From Lamellibrachia satsuma (Eukaryota; Annelida; Polychaeta; Sabellida; Siboglinidae): a DNA stretch of 64,000 nucleotides. Each line of letters begins with the position of its first letter. Position 1 is the stretch's first letter. Both the position numbers and the translations under genes were made by a program. Below are positions 13,581 through 25,737 of this stretch, piece by piece. Where the stretch lies: contig BSQZ01000011.1 in NCBI GenBank assembly GCA_033239005.1, positions 12,624,501 to 12,688,500 on the forward strand, read 5' to 3'. The notes beneath the pieces were generated by a model. It was not told where the DNA came from, ran no database searches, and worked only from the letters and a program-made list of their open reading frames with translations.

Positions 13581-14358
13581 GTGTTATGTAGTTTCTTGGA
13601 ATACGCATTAAGAACTGCGATTGATGACAGAGAAGGACTAACCCTAACCAGACGCAGAAGCTCCAAACATCCTGCCTCACATCTCTCTGACCTGGATTAT
13701 GCCGATGACATCGTTCTGTTCGCTGACATGATACAAGAAGCAGAACTTTTACTTCATAAAGTGGGAAGTGCTTCCAAATCTACTGGACTATTTATCAACC
13801 CAAGCAAAACAAAGTACATCCATATCTATCCCTCTGCTAATGATAGCGTTCACTCATCAGATGGGGGTCAAATTGAGAAAGTAGAGGTTTTTCAATATCT
13901 CGGATCCTATACAAACTCTCAACATGACATCCAGTGCAGAAACGAACAGGCATGGGCAGCAGTTCACGTCCTTGACAAAGTTTGGAGAGCGCCCATCTGC
14001 AGACTCACCAAACCGAAGATTTTCAGGACGATGGTTGAACCGATCGTGATATATGGATGCGATTCGTGGTCACTAACGCAATCATTACATGACCAACCAC
14101 GAACTGTACGGCTCCCTCCCACGGATCACCACCATCGTGAGACAACGGCGTCTTCGTCTGGCAGGTCATGTGATGCGCTATGACGAAGCAGCCAACAAAG
14201 TCCTGCTCTGGAAGCTCGATGGCCCTCGGAGAAAAGGTCGACCAACAACTACTCTACAAAACATACTAGAGAAAGACACGAACCTCAGCGGGACAAATCT
14301 AATAGCGGCAATGAAGAACCGAAACAACTGGAAGGAAATCAACATGTCACCACATTAA
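13581..14358 (+). pseudogene. 5'-truncated non-LTR retrotransposon reverse transcriptase
   Basis: The frame starts inside the RT palm: DLDYADDIVLFADM carries the catalytic YADD box, followed by TGLFINPSKTKYIHI, VFQYLGSYTNS (motif E region) and AWAAVHVLDKVW. At about 14085-14095 the reading shifts by one base into a second frame, which continues with RRLRLAGHVMRYDEAANKVL and GPRRKGRPTTT, the usual C-terminal tail of such ORF2 proteins. Stop at 14358 is followed by AAGTAAGTAA, possibly the element's 3' tail. The N-terminal endonuclease and most of the RT fingers are missing. I cannot assign the clade with certainty. Confidence 0.85.
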
Positions 14359-14359
14359 G

Positions 14360-15870
14360 TGGATGACATAAGTAAGTAACTATGTAGTTTTATTTGTACA
14401 AGTATTAATTACACTTCTTCTTTCCTTTGTTAAAGTTAATGATAAATTTCATTGTTTCATTCAACTAGATTTTGAAATAAATTTCTATAAGAGGTTTATG
14501 TGATGATGCAATTGCGTATTAACAACATTTGAATAGGACATGACAGCCATGAAATGTTGACCAGTGGTTTGGTGACGTCATACTAACCCACTGTGATGGT
14601 GTATACAGGTGCAAGTTTCAAGAAGCAGCAGCGACTTGAGTAGACCATAGTCTGTGGAGTAGACATATCTAAACTACGATCTTAATAAGAACATGAAACA
14701 AATCTGCTATTTTCATATTTATATAAGTAACTGAGTAGTTAGTTTGTCTACATTTTACTGATGAATTTATTTAAATTTTAACCCATATGACGATGGTAAA
14801 TAATATGAAGCTGCTATAAATTGATTGTTTGTAAACGTCAAAAGTATACTATTGTTTTTGGTAGGTCTGTTGTGGTTTCTTTTATATTTGGGTAAATACA
14901 TTAATATCTTTAGTGTGACGATATTAAGTATACGGAAAAAACATTTTTTACGATACATAATATTGAAATATCCGTCTATGCCTTGGTACTTGATGCTGCC
15001 CGTCAATATTTCTCGAAATTGCGACCTAATGCTGGCAGCTATAGTAACGTCTATTGACGCCTTGCCCTTGTATTACGTAACTTTGGACAATCGAAGAAAA
15101 GACGCATGACGTTGTCAACAATTGAACGTAATTGTTTTCACAGCGTTGCGGATAATTTGCACGTAATAATTGCATCGGGTAATTCCATTGTTCGTAGAAA
15201 ACGTAATACCGATGTGAATTTCGAAAAAAAAAATAACACTGAGACGAGCTGACTCTGGGGTCGTACAAGAAACCCTGAAAGTGTGTTCGCCCGAGATGCA
15301 AAGCGTCTAGGAGGTATAGCATATATATTCAAGATAAATTAGAATAAGGTTAGTAACGAAATCCACCATCGTATTAAACCGGGTAATTCTGGCATCATCA
15401 GCCGTACAAATAAAACGCGTGTATTCAATAAGTATTCTTCCCGTGTTCGTCAACATGTAAGTAGTACATTCAATGCGTATTGACGTGTTTTTATGTGCTC
15501 CAAAGGTCAATGCTTCCGTCAGACATTCGCGGCATCAGCCAGTCATCAATGGAAGACCAGAGCAAGATGACGGAGGACGACGAGAGCGCCACCTTGTTGA
15601 CAGACATCGCGATGGTGTTTTGTACTTTGCCTCACTACTAGCCTCGGAAATGAAATCATTGCCCTCCGCCTATATGACGACAAAACATTAATGCATTTTA
15701 AACTAGGTCAAGTGGAAATTCGGAGAAAAGCGACAAAGATACCTAGGTAGTTTCGTGATTTGATATCAGGGTATTGATACTTTCACAAGTTATTCGATTT
15801 GTCACCTGAATCACGATGGGTTAAATTAATCAAGGAAGGAGTTGTATGAGTAGAAACTCTCATGACTGTG
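14360..15870. other. No recognisable gene
   Basis: Unrelated A+T-rich DNA. ORFs on both strands around 14770-15690 show no family features or good splice context. Confidence 0.5.
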
Positions 15871-15889
15871 GATGCATATTTGACAGGAT

Positions 15890-16345
15890 GACGATATAAT
15901 GACGTGAATGTGATGACGAGAATGTGATGACGTGAATGTGAATGTCATAGATAAACGAAAAAACATTTGTACATAATACTTATAATATACACAAGTTCTT
16001 TCTTCAAATGACGAGGCTCCTGGTATCGTCATCGACACCGTCTCAAGAGTCTCGAGCGTCTTAAGAGTATTGGTCACACGTCTTAGGACGTTAGTCAAGC
16101 GTCTCGAGACATGGTCAAGCGTCTTATTAGAGTATTGGTCAAGCACGATCCATCGATAACTACTATATAACCACCACAACACACCGTATGTATATGATAT
16201 GTTTATTCAAGCGAAGCTATTTTATATATTATATTATTATTATTATGTACAAATGCTTTTACGTTTATCTATGACATTCAAAATCACATGATCACATTCA
16301 CGTTATCACATTTACGTCATCACATTCACACCATCACATTCATGT
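15890..16345. repeat. Foldback (inverted-repeat) element
   Basis: The left arm (about 15890-15985, GAATGTCATAGATAAACG ... ACATTTGTACATAAT) is the reverse complement of the right arm (about 16240-16345, ATTATGTACAAATG ... CGTTTATCTATGACATTC). Arms are about 95-100 bp with internal GTGATGACGTGAATGTGATG repeats. No protein is encoded between the arms. It looks like a foldback or MITE-type element. Confidence 0.75.
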
Positions 16346-16656
16346 AATCACATCACATGTGATTGGTCACACGGCTTAGGACGTTAGTCAAGCGTCTCGA
16401 GACATGGTCAAGCGTCTTATTAGAGTATTGGTCAAGCACGATCCATCGATAACTACTATATAACCACCACAAAACACCGTATGTATATGATATGTTTATT
16501 CAAGCGAAGCTATTTTATATATTATATTATTATTATTATTATGTACAAATGCTTTTACGTTTATCTATGACATTCAAAATCACATGATCACATTCACGTC
16601 ATCACATTTACGTCATCACATTCACACCATCACATTCACGTAATCACATCACATGT
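16069..16656. repeat. 293-bp tandem duplication
   Basis: The block starting ATTGGTCACACG at 16069 is repeated almost exactly from 16362. It covers the internal part and right arm of the foldback element, so the duplication happened after that element formed. Very few differences separate the copies (for example one extra ATT), suggesting it is recent. Confidence 0.9.
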
Positions 16657-16664
16657 ACAAACGC

Positions 16665-16830
16665 GGGAATCGATAAGAATTGAATTGAGAAAAGGCGTGT
16701 AGAAACGCGGGAAAATGGAGAAAACGGCGATATTGTAAAAGCGCGGGAAATGGAGAAAACAGTGAAATTGTAGGAACGCTGGAAAATGGAGTAAGCGGCG
16801 AGTATGTAGAAATGCAGGGAGCCACCCAGC
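16665..16830. repeat. ~36-bp tandem repeat, about 4 units
   Basis: Units start GTAGAAACGCGGGAAAATGG at about 16699, 16734, 16770 and 16806, with GGAGAAAACGGCGA as the second half. Divergence between units is moderate. Confidence 0.75.
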
Positions 16831-17089
16831 CATTAGAAACGCTAAAGTACGTTGATCCGCGGAAACCGCGAGAAATGCGCGAGGATTGCCGATGATGTCA
16901 TGTTATGGACTTCAAAGAATTGACGCAAAACGACTGGTGACTGCTTGAATGGGCAATAACTTCTATAGAGAGTGCCGGACTATCAACGTGGGGCCTGGTA
17001 GAAACGGTTTGCTGGTGCACGTAACGATACCTTCGTCAACAAATACCTGAGCAGAATCTTACAGGTGAAATTATCAAACAAGGCATAAA

Positions 17090-17450
17090 CCCTATTCTAT
17101 GGGAAAGGACCGAACAAGAGGTAGTGCCGAACGTCTGGGAAAGCTACTTAAAGGAGCAGGAACCAGGAAGGAAATAACAACGATCTGGAATTACCGCTGG
17201 ATGTAGAGGGGAAAGAGTAGTTAACTGATATTACGGATACAGAGATGCAGAAAGGGATGAAGTAGGAAGAGCACCTGGTATCGATGATATGCATGTGGAG
17301 TTGGTAATGGCAGCGGGGGAGAGTGGAATCAGCTGGACAAAGAGGCTGCTGAATACATGTATGAGGAAAGGTAAAGTACCAGAGGAGTGGCGAACATGGC
17401 TAACTGTCCTAATATGGTTAAAGCAGAGAGATGTGCAAGACGCAGAAACA
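17090..17450 (+). pseudogene. Non-LTR reverse transcriptase N-terminal fragment
   Basis: RAPGIDDMHVELVMAAGES and LLNTCMRKGKVPEEWRTWL are the conserved N-terminal RT segments found before the palm in many non-LTR ORF2 proteins. Upstream the same ORF is broken by stops. It ends abruptly at a CACACAAGTTACATAGAACT segment also present at 26948 and 27205. The same family reappears at 25738-26500, starting within the same CMRKGK region. Confidence 0.75.
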
Positions 17451-17495
17451 CACAAGTTACATAGAACTGCTTCAATGATACATCACACACTCATC

Positions 17496-17545
17496 ACACA
17501 CACACGCACGCACGCACGCACGCACGCATACACACACGCATGCAC
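17496..17545. repeat. (CGCA)n/(CA)n microsatellite
   Basis: Run of CACGCACGCACG type units between the RT fragment and the R2 repeat. Confidence 0.85.
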
Positions 17546-17547
17546 GC

Positions 17548-17870
17548 CAGTGATGTCGATATTGTTGCGGTTGGACGATAGTAGGCCGGATGTCAATAGA
17601 TCGTGGAGACGGCGACGTTTCGTGACGACGGCTGACGCGGACGGTTTGATGTCGCACATGGGGAAGACAGTTGAACGGTCGGATGGACGCACAGTACGCC
17701 AGCCGTCAATGTGTCGTAGAGACGGCTAACGTGTCGTGACGACGGTTTGTGCGGACGAACTGGTTGTCGCGCGCGCGGGGAAGGCACTTGAACAGTCGGC
17801 TGAACGCTATATAAGTCGGCCGTCTACATGACGTGGAGACGACGAACGTGTCGTGAAGATGGCTCATGCT
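17548..17870. repeat. Dispersed repeat family R2, copy 1
   Basis: A GC-rich ~300-bp segment from ATATTGTTGCGGTTGG through GACGGTTTGATGTCGCACAT to GGTCGGCCGTC. It is repeated in the same orientation at 28016-28310 with high identity. It contains internal near-repeats of GTGTCGTGACGACGG. No coding sense found. Confidence 0.85.
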
Positions 17871-17949
17871 TGACGCAGTGTTGTCTGACGTGGAGAGATA
17901 GCTGAACAGTCGCAAGCAGTCAGTAGGCAGCAGAAAACAAGATACAGCC

Positions 17950-18620
17950 GATGCAGACAGTCAACGAATACAGTCAAACAATGCGCAGTAATTAATTGCG
18001 TGGTATTGTGTTGTCTGGGTTTTCACTCGCCGTTGTCAATGCGAACAAAGTTGTTTTCATATCAGGCCTTGCCCGACATCATCGTGAATATCCGAGCACT
18101 TGCTGCGCATTATTCCTTCAATACAAAGACACAAATGACCAATAGTTGTGTAGTAAATTAAGAAAGTGAACTACATGGCGACGATACTACTGCTGCTGTT
18201 TACTCCCCCAAATGAGCTGCCACGCGAAACCACCCCAACAGTGTCAACACAACACAAAGGAGTCATTTGACTGCATTGTTTAATTTGTTTCAATGAACAG
18301 GTAATCTCTGAAGCCATAATCCTACAGACCAGTTGGTATTTTCATGTTGTATAAACAACAGCTCAGGCATTGAACATTTGACATACAGAGCACTTTTTAA
18401 GGAGCACGGTGTGAAAGTGAATTCACAGGTCAGACAACGATTTCATAATCTGTTGAAGGTACTGCTCACTTCAGAGAACTTTTTTAATGGTATGTGAAAG
18501 TGAATCTAACAACAATAATTATTCAAAGAATTACGCATGCATTTGATCGTACATTTGATTGTGCATTTGATAAATCAAATGTTTGTGGGTCGCATGCAAA
18601 TACTGGAACGACTGACTCCT
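17950..18620. other. No recognisable gene
   Basis: Unique-looking DNA; no ORF or RNA gene could be supported. Confidence 0.5.
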
Positions 18621-18629
18621 GATGTCACG

Positions 18630-18758
18630 TCAATATGGAGGGAGGGAGGGTGGGAGGGAGGGAGGCCGGGAGGAAAGGCGGGAGGGAGGGAGGGGGAAGG
18701 TAGGGAGGGGATGGAGGGGATGGAGAGGGAAATGGAGAGGGAGAGGTAGAGACTACGA
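18630..18758 (+). repeat. Polypurine GGGA-rich tract
   Basis: About 125 bp with many GGGAGGGAGGG runs, so multiple G-tract sets compatible with G-quadruplex or triplex formation on the plus strand. ORFs crossing it are low-complexity artefacts. Confidence 0.85.
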
Positions 18759-18759
18759 C

Positions 18760-19545
18760 ATTGTGGTTCTGTAATTCCAACACGCCGCCAACCCTGTCTA
18801 TCATGACAACGTCGGCGCCTCGTAAAAAGGCGGCTTCGACAAGGCGACAAGGTGGTCGTATGTTTGATGCGAGAGTTCATCGACGACAGCGAACTACATG
18901 GCGACGGCGCTCGGCAGCACCAAACTGATGCCGAAGTACATATTTGTCTTGTTCGACGTCATCCAAGCTTCATCCAATCTCCGACGTCTACAGCAACTGC
19001 TCTTGACTCTGCCTCCATCCAGGTCACTTGAAGCACTGGTGCACGACTCCGACGTCTCTTTTATGCGATACCATTGCTGGTTTCGCTCCAGGACACACGT
19101 TAGATGATGTAAACAGTATAACAAACAATCAATCATCTTTGATATAGCATTCAACGCTCCTCAACACGGACACCGCGTGCGACACAAGTGTTGACTTCGT
19201 ACCAGGATACACGTGTGTAACAAACAGTGATACGCAGACACGCTCCCCGCCGACGTTTAATAATATCCAAATGACGTGATCTGAGCTGGTACGCTCATTG
19301 AGCTATACAGGCCTATGTTGGAACATTTGTTTTTGCGCGGTTTATTATTTTGCTCTTCGTACTAATATTAGCAGTAAGGTGCACGCATGAGGAAGCTACA
19401 CTGTGGTGTGAACCATTGCCATATTAAATATTGCTAAACACGTGTACTCGTCTGCATTAACAAACACACGCTCTGTCTCCCTCCCGCGATGCCTCCTTTC
19501 CATCGCTCGCTTCTTCTCGCCCCCCCCCCGCGTCTCCTTCTCTCC
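18760..19545. other. No recognisable gene
   Basis: Contains a C-run (19521-19529) and short ORFs at 18894-19154 without family features. ACTACATGGCGACG occurs twice (18171 and 18893), possibly a small dispersed repeat. Confidence 0.45.
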
Positions 19546-19554
19546 CATCAAATA

Positions 19555-19860
19555 GGGCGTGGTAGCGTTCCGGATAGAACGTCAGGCTCTCAGTCGTGAA
19601 AACCCTAGTTTGAACCCTCTTGCTGCCGTTTCGAAGCTTTGACAATTTGTTTCACTAAGCGTTACCACAACTCATTCATTTGTATCAATGAATACTTGGC
19701 TAAATGGGCGGTGAATATATGTAAGAATGGTCTTCGTGCAGTAAATGCAGCACGACTGAGTGCTTCCCAGAGAAGTCGAGATGGAGTTGGAAGGGAAAGG
19801 TGTGCTAGGGGGTCAAGTGTAAAACATTTAGAACAAAACAAATGACTGGATACAACGAAC
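19555..19860 (+). mobile_element. tRNA-derived SINE, full-length-like copy
   Basis: The head resembles a tRNA gene with internal pol III promoter: an A-box-like GTAGCGTTCCGGATAGAACG and, about 45 bases later, a B-box-like AGTTTGAACCC. A conserved body follows, ending AGAGAAGTCGAGATGG ... AATGACTGGATACAAC. The same architecture is seen on the other strand at 36379-36653, and body-only copies lie at 20148-20245 and 28705-28893. Confidence 0.7.
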
Positions 19861-20550
19861 ATACTTTTCCTGCTATCTGCCTGCCACCCTCCCTGTCTGC
19901 TTCCATCCCCGCCTACATCCCTCATGCCAGCGTGTGTGCGTGTGAAACATATGTAAGGAGCGGTCCTATTATGTCCACATTGAAGTCACACGTACATTTA
20001 CTGCAGAACACTGAATGCACACCAACTGATGTGTACTGTTGGTTTTTGTGTGTAAATGTTTTGAGAAAATTGCTTTAAACAGAATGATTACGTATTCTCG
20101 ACATAAAGATATGCATGTGTCGATACAATTAGGATACCAGAATAATTGCTTCCCAGAGAAGTTGAGGTGGATTTTGAACGAACATTTCTGCCATGAGTTG
20201 AAATGTAAAACACTTTGAACAACCCCAAGGACTGGATACCACGAAAGCATTGTTCCTGTCTGTTTGCCTGCCTTCCCGCTTTCCACCTGTCTGCTTCCAT
20301 CCCCGCCTCCCTCCCTCCCTCCCTCATCCATGCGTGTGTGCGTGCTTGGGAGTCCAGTGTAAGGGGCTGTCCTTTTCTGCCCACGTTGAAGTTACATTTA
20401 CAGCAGAACACGGAACGCACACTAACTGATGCGTACTATTATTTTTGTGTGTAAACGTGTTGAAAAAAAAAATTGCTGTAAACAGAACGATTACGTATCC
20501 TCAATAGAACAACACGCATGTGTCGTTTCAATTAGGATACCAGAATAATT
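19762..20550. repeat. ~390-bp tandem duplication including SINE body
   Basis: Unit 1 (19762-20147) and unit 2 (20148-20550) both begin GCTTCCCAGAGAAGT and end AGGATACCAGAATAATT. They have diverged, including expansion of a CCCT run in unit 2 (about 20300-20330). The duplication placed a headless second SINE body at 20148-20245. Confidence 0.85.
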
Positions 20551-20559
20551 GCGATATAG

Positions 20560-21630
20560 AAATTGCGCTTCTAAGTGAGGATTACAACGTCATTCATGGC
20601 GTTGACAAGTGTCAAGGCGTGGTGCTGCTAAAGTTTATCTGATGCAAACAGGACCACGCCGTCCGAGCGCATGGACAATGCCTGTCGGGGTTCGTTGATT
20701 ACCTCCGCCAGCCCAGACAAAAGGTGTTAATTCCTGTCCACCAGCCAGCATGCAGGGAATTCTTGCATTTAGCGTGTCGTATATAACAATCCATGCGAAG
20801 TTGGTGCTTCTGCTAATGAAGCGACAAATGGCATACTGTGTGGGGCCTATCATGACTGAAGAACGACCAATTGAAGAAATATGGAGGAGTGTGCAAGACA
20901 GCATTTCGTGTGCTATATCCGTGTTTACTTGCATGATATCTGTTTCAACATACGTTGTATGTCCATAGCACACACTGCGTGCTTCCTGTGGTGTTGTCTG
21001 TAAAAGCTGATATCAGCTAAATAGGTAGAAGTGCATTGCGTTGACAGCCAGTCGGACGAAATGGATGAACAAAGAAATGCTTCGAGACAGCTACTATGAA
21101 AACAAAAGATGCATTATAAACAACTAATTTGTGACCTAACAGAATGCGGATGGTTTATGTATAAACGTCATTTGGTTTTGTAGATAAATAATATCTATAC
21201 TACACAGTACACATATTTGATATGGTGTTAATTTGGATACATATTTTGAGGATGGCTCTAGGAACCTTTCTGCTGGCATTCTACATAAGATTGTACATTT
21301 CATATGGAATTGTGATTAGTGTATAGGGACATATTAATTGTTAGTGACAACTATCTTTTTCTGCTTCTGATGCAGCTCATGACTGTATATTAGCTGCATG
21401 AAAATGTGGCTAGTCTGTTGCTGGCAGGGAGACGAGACACTTTCTAAGCGTTTTGACTGACAAAGTAACGGCAGTGGGAACTGCTAGATGCATAGATAAT
21501 AAACAGACATACCAGTTAACACAACTGTTCGATGATACTATTGGCCATATAATAAACCTTTTCCACTTAGAGTGTGTTGTATTCCTTAGGCAGGGTTATG
21601 CAGGTTTATTGATAACAGGTACTCGACCGA
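20560..21630. other. No recognisable gene
   Basis: ORFs at 20635-20973 (both strands) have no recognisable family. If a minus-strand gene starts at 21648, its downstream exons should lie in or beyond this stretch, but I could not identify any. Confidence 0.4.
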
Positions 21631-21642
21631 CGCTGTAGTAGA

Positions 21643-21679
21643 CGCCATCTTAGAGTGATCACTTCCGGCGCATGCGCAT
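21643..21679 (-). promoter_or_regulatory. Housekeeping-type core promoter: NRF1 + ETS + YY1/ATG
   Basis: On the minus strand the order is TGCGCATGCGCC (NRF1-type palindrome), CCGGAAGT (ETS/GABP) and AAGATGGCG (YY1, which contains an ATG at 21648-21646). In animals this order and spacing is a common TATA-less promoter layout, with YY1 just after the start site and overlapping the start codon. The frame from that ATG (MASTTASVEYL...) closes after 20 codons unless spliced, and the gene itself was not found. Confidence 0.45.
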
Positions 21680-22279
21680 AATTTCCACCAATAAATCTGC
21701 ATAAATGAATACCAATAACATAGACTAGTAATATTATTTATGCATGTTATACACTTTGCTCCATTACAATATGAACTATGCTATTTCAGAAACATTCTAA
21801 TTAACTAAATTGTTTAATTAGTAAATGTTATGTCAGATAAATGTAAAGTGAACATGTTTCAAAAGTTCACACCACAAATTCACCTAAAAAGGGTGTACCT
21901 ACTATATAAACGGGTAGACGTGTTGTCATAAGAGGTCGCTAGCTCAACACATAGGGATTGTCAGTAGTTTGGGCGGAGAACTACAATGGTCTGGGGGCCG
22001 ACAAACCTTTCCCCTGAGAGCTGCTCGATACGCAACTATAAGAGATTCGGTGACTGTGGATTGGTCTCTCCACCGACCGATAGGAGGTGCATCCAAATGG
22101 CTGATAATGGCTAAGTGTCACTCACGTCATTGGTCTCTTATTTTTTAAACAAAAGAATATCGATCATTACATATTCAGATTCAGTTTATTATTCTCGATT
22201 CGCATTAGTTGATCAATCGGCATCAGTTTTATTGTCATCGTACCAAACGTCTGTCAATCCTTAATCATTTACATGTAAA

Positions 22280-22485
22280 GCTGAGAGGAGGGAAGGTGAC
22301 AGGTCGTAGGGAGACAGGACGTAAGGAGACGGGAAGGAAAGGAACGGGAGGGAAGACAACTGGAGCGAAGGAGAGGGGAGTAGGGGAGACAGGAGGGAAG
22401 GAGAAGGGAGTGGGGGAGACAGGAGGGAAGGAGAAGGGAGTGGGGGAGACAGGAGGGAAGGAGAAGGGAGTGGGGGAGACAAAAT
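22280..22485 (+). repeat. 30-bp polypurine minisatellite
   Basis: Units of GGGGGAGACAGGAGGGAAGG plus AGAAGGGAGT, four clean copies from about 22370, with more diverged ones before. The strand is almost purely purine and could form triplex or G-quadruplex structures. Confidence 0.9.
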
Positions 22486-22489
22486 AGAA

Positions 22490-22930
22490 TAGGTATGTGA
22501 TTTATTTGCATACACTTGGTGATCCAAGTTGTGACGTTGGATAACTGAGCCAAGTAGAGTACCCTGAAGAACACTACGTGAAGTAGGGAGCGCAGCTGAG
22601 AAACAATTCGCTATCTTCATTCTTTTGTATCTATCAGTTAAATATGATGAGAACCAGCTCTGTGCCAGTTATGCCACACCACATTGACATGCTTTTAATA
22701 AGTCGTCCTTTGACCAATGGTATCAAATGCGGCAGATAGCCTCAGCAACGAAATACCCAGTGTCTGGATCCGCTTAAATCTGCATGGTTCACTGAATGGT
22801 ATAAATTCAGTCTTTATCATTTGCTGTGTCACCAGTACTGTCCGCACTGATTGTCCTTAAACACTTCCAGGAGGAACCATGTGGCAATGCCTTCATTTTG
22901 TTGGAACCCCGACTGCACAAACAAACAAAC
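22490..22930 (-). pseudogene. Non-LTR reverse transcriptase fragment (CR1/Jockey-like style)
   Basis: Minus-strand pieces in different frames read LRLSAAFDTIGQR, YLTDRYKRMKIANCF and SVLQGTLLGSV. They correspond to the RT motifs with AFDTIDH, W-SYL-DR and PQG-LGP signatures. Several frameshifts and stops separate them. It adjoins the polypurine minisatellite. Clade assignment is tentative. Confidence 0.6.
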
Positions 22931-24069
22931 ATAAGTTATAATTTTGACATTATTTAAAGTTAACGTAATAATAAATACATTTGTATGTGGGCGTTTTCAC
23001 GTACAGGGTACACTTTTGCCAATATTCACTTTCCTCATAGTACTGAAACAATTAATTGTGTAATATTAATTCAGTCTAATTACCATACAATTTTTGAGGC
23101 TCAGCGGGATTGAGAGACTTTACATGAAACCTCCAATAATCTGTATATCTGGACAGAGGTCTTTAAAAACAAAGGCGCTAAAATACGAATAGATAGAACG
23201 TGATATGTCTTTGGCATGGTTTCATCAATTATAGCAAAACCGAATTCATTAATTTTCCCCTTGTGTCTGGAGTGATATACACAGAAGTTGTCATTTCATC
23301 CTCCCTAAGGCCAATAAATGAATGGGACAGATTATCTACAGTTTCTGTTAATGCAGGCCATGTGAATATGTTAAAAAACAAAATTTACAAATATCTTGTT
23401 ACGCATAGATGTAAGAAAAACGGTCTAGATAAATGCTTCCTTTTCTGTCTGAATCAACCAATGGTTGCATTTAAAAAATATATAATTCTAACTCGACCAA
23501 ACATTACATCTATATTACAAATAGCTATATTATGTAAGAACAATACCAACATGTAAATGAGCAACACATATGTTGAATCATGGTGGAATGATAGGATGAA
23601 CATTCGAAGCAGTATGCCGACGACCATGGGAGGATGAACATTTGCCGTAGGAAGCATACCCCAAAAAGCCATATTGGTGCACTCTGGGGCAAGACAGCCA
23701 CCCATATACCTGGGGCATTTCGCCCTGATCGCCCTGACAGTTCATGGTAAAGTCAGTTTAGGTTGCCCAACCATGCATAACATACGGAGTTATGTACCAC
23801 ATTGGTTCGTCCTTATAAATGTGGTCGAAACTTTGCCTGAATAATAATACATACAAACACATATGCAAATATTATTATAGTACACAGGCTATAATAGTTG
23901 TCAAGTAAAAATGGAGTTTGCAAATAAAATATACCTTCCCATTCATAAATTGATGAAATATTATAAAATTGTTCCATGCGCATATTTGCACAGTGACTGG
24001 GTGTGGTAGTGTTTGAATGTTTAGTGTCTTTGTAAAATTACAACAAATGCCTCTTTCCTTTGTTTACAG

Positions 24070-24187
24070 GTGATACAATTGAGAAAAGACTAATAAGTTA
24101 TCGTACTCAATATAAGCAGGATGCGTGTAATTCCAAAAAACAATTCCCCGAATGCGGCGGTGCGCAAAAGAGTTGCACGAGTCATGG
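24070..24187 (+). CDS. Candidate exon of an unidentified plus-strand gene
   Basis: TTTACAG acceptor at 24069 and ATG|GTATGT donor after 24187 flank an open frame (ACNSKKQFPECGGAQKSCTS). Its phase matches the next candidate at 24539-24681. No family is recognised. A different frame (from 24121) reads like two hydrophobic helices, which competes with this call. Confidence 0.25.
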
Positions 24188-24538
24188 TATGTTCGCTGAC
24201 CCTCCTGATTGTATCCTTACCAATATTATCTGGACAATATCTCATCATTAACTCCACGGACAATATTCCAGAAATACTGTTTATGAGACAGTATCTCTTC
24301 ATAAGTATATCCTGGATATTATTCTGCTACTGCATTACACACAGAATGTCTGCAAATTGTCCACTTTTCGAGGTTGATTGCGGCTGTGTTTGCATATGAA
24401 AGCCTATAATTGAATTAGGGTTAGTTGATAGTAAGTTATTATCACATCAGTAAACAATACAATTTGCTGGCCAAGTAACTTGATTAAATAAACATTTTAA
24501 GGTGGCTCCTTGAATGTGAATTCGATTTCTTTTCCTAG

Positions 24539-24681
24539 ATAAAAGCATTCGTCTTCACATAACGGGCGGGTCCTGTCTCAGAAAAAGGGATTCCCAGTTT
24601 TCCAATAAAACAGCAGGAACTACAACTATAGTTATCCACATTTCGACACGGACATCACTTTGTAGCGCAGCACAGTGGAAG
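24539..24681 (+). CDS. Candidate exon of an unidentified plus-strand gene
   Basis: Good acceptor (TTTCTTTTCCTAG) and donor (GGAAG|GTAAAG) flank a 143-bp open frame (RLHITGGSCLRKRDSQF...). The phase follows from 24070-24187 with a one-base carry. A further exon-like piece with donor CAC|GTATGT ends at 24909 (SMEITLNDAKATEPGCVLVM). Not identified. Confidence 0.3.
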
Positions 24682-25737
24682 GTAAAGGCAAAATTATTAT
24701 TTTTTATTACGTAACCGAATATATTCTAATTTACTGGAATATCTAATTCTTGTAACTCTAGGTCCTGTCAATATTACTTACTAAAGTTGTTAATGTGGAT
24801 ATACTGAAGGAGTGGTTCCACCCTCTCTATGGAGATAACCTTGAATGATGCCAAGGCAACTGAGCCGGGCTGTGTGCTGGTCATGGCAAGGAATCAGGTC
24901 ACGTTCCACGTATGTACATGGTTATACTCAGAGCACACTGCAAACACAGCAGTGAGCTACAGTGATTAACTTTCCTTTATTCAAGCACTTGTTACTGATA
25001 AGCCGCGTCGTGTCAAACGAAAGCTGATATGGTCATAATCAATGCTTCAATTTGGATTACTTGAAAAGAAAACCAAGCTTTTACTTGTATATTTTATATA
25101 ACTGTGGATGTCATATAGTAGTATATGTGATTGATGGCCCACTGAAAATCATGCCATAAACGTGACATGGTCACCATCATGAAACAAAGCTTTTCCAGGT
25201 ATATTTGAATATTTTCCCCAGAAATATACCTGGGAATTGGACCTACCAGAGACGAGATGCTTCGCTGACAACATCACTTTGGTGATGTGACTGGTGTGTA
25301 CGGTGAATGTCTGGAAGAGCTGTGGGCCTGTCCCACTGACTCTTGGTGCTGCACAGCTCCCGAAACTGTCCAGTAGGCTATCTCAATCCATTTCCAACTC
25401 AGGGCTGAAAACAGTCAAGAAATGTACAATGCCTAAACTGCCTTGCTTCACAGGAGCAACTTGCACATTAGCGTAATAAATATAATCAACACATCTAAAT
25501 GAGACGTCTTAAGTGCAGTTTCTATGAATTAGTCAATATTTATAACTTTTAGTTTAAATATTCTAGTCAAATGTAGCAAGCAGGGAGATTGTTTTGGGGG
25601 TGATATAGACACTGAGGGGTGTGATACTGTTCCCACTATTTAGTTTTCAATATGTGTATGCAGACATTGAAAACTACATATTCTGTGTACTCTATCTAAC
25701 CTATAAAGAAGTGTATGTTGGTCTGTCTGTAGTGATT

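Noticed and set aside
18575..18880. 101-codon minus ORF
   Set aside because: Low-complexity Ser/Pro/Leu product of a polypurine tract.
24121..24399. ORF resembling TM6-TM7 of a GPCR
   Set aside because: Two hydrophobic stretches after a basic segment look tempting, but stops precede it, no NPxxY-type motif is present and no other helices were found.
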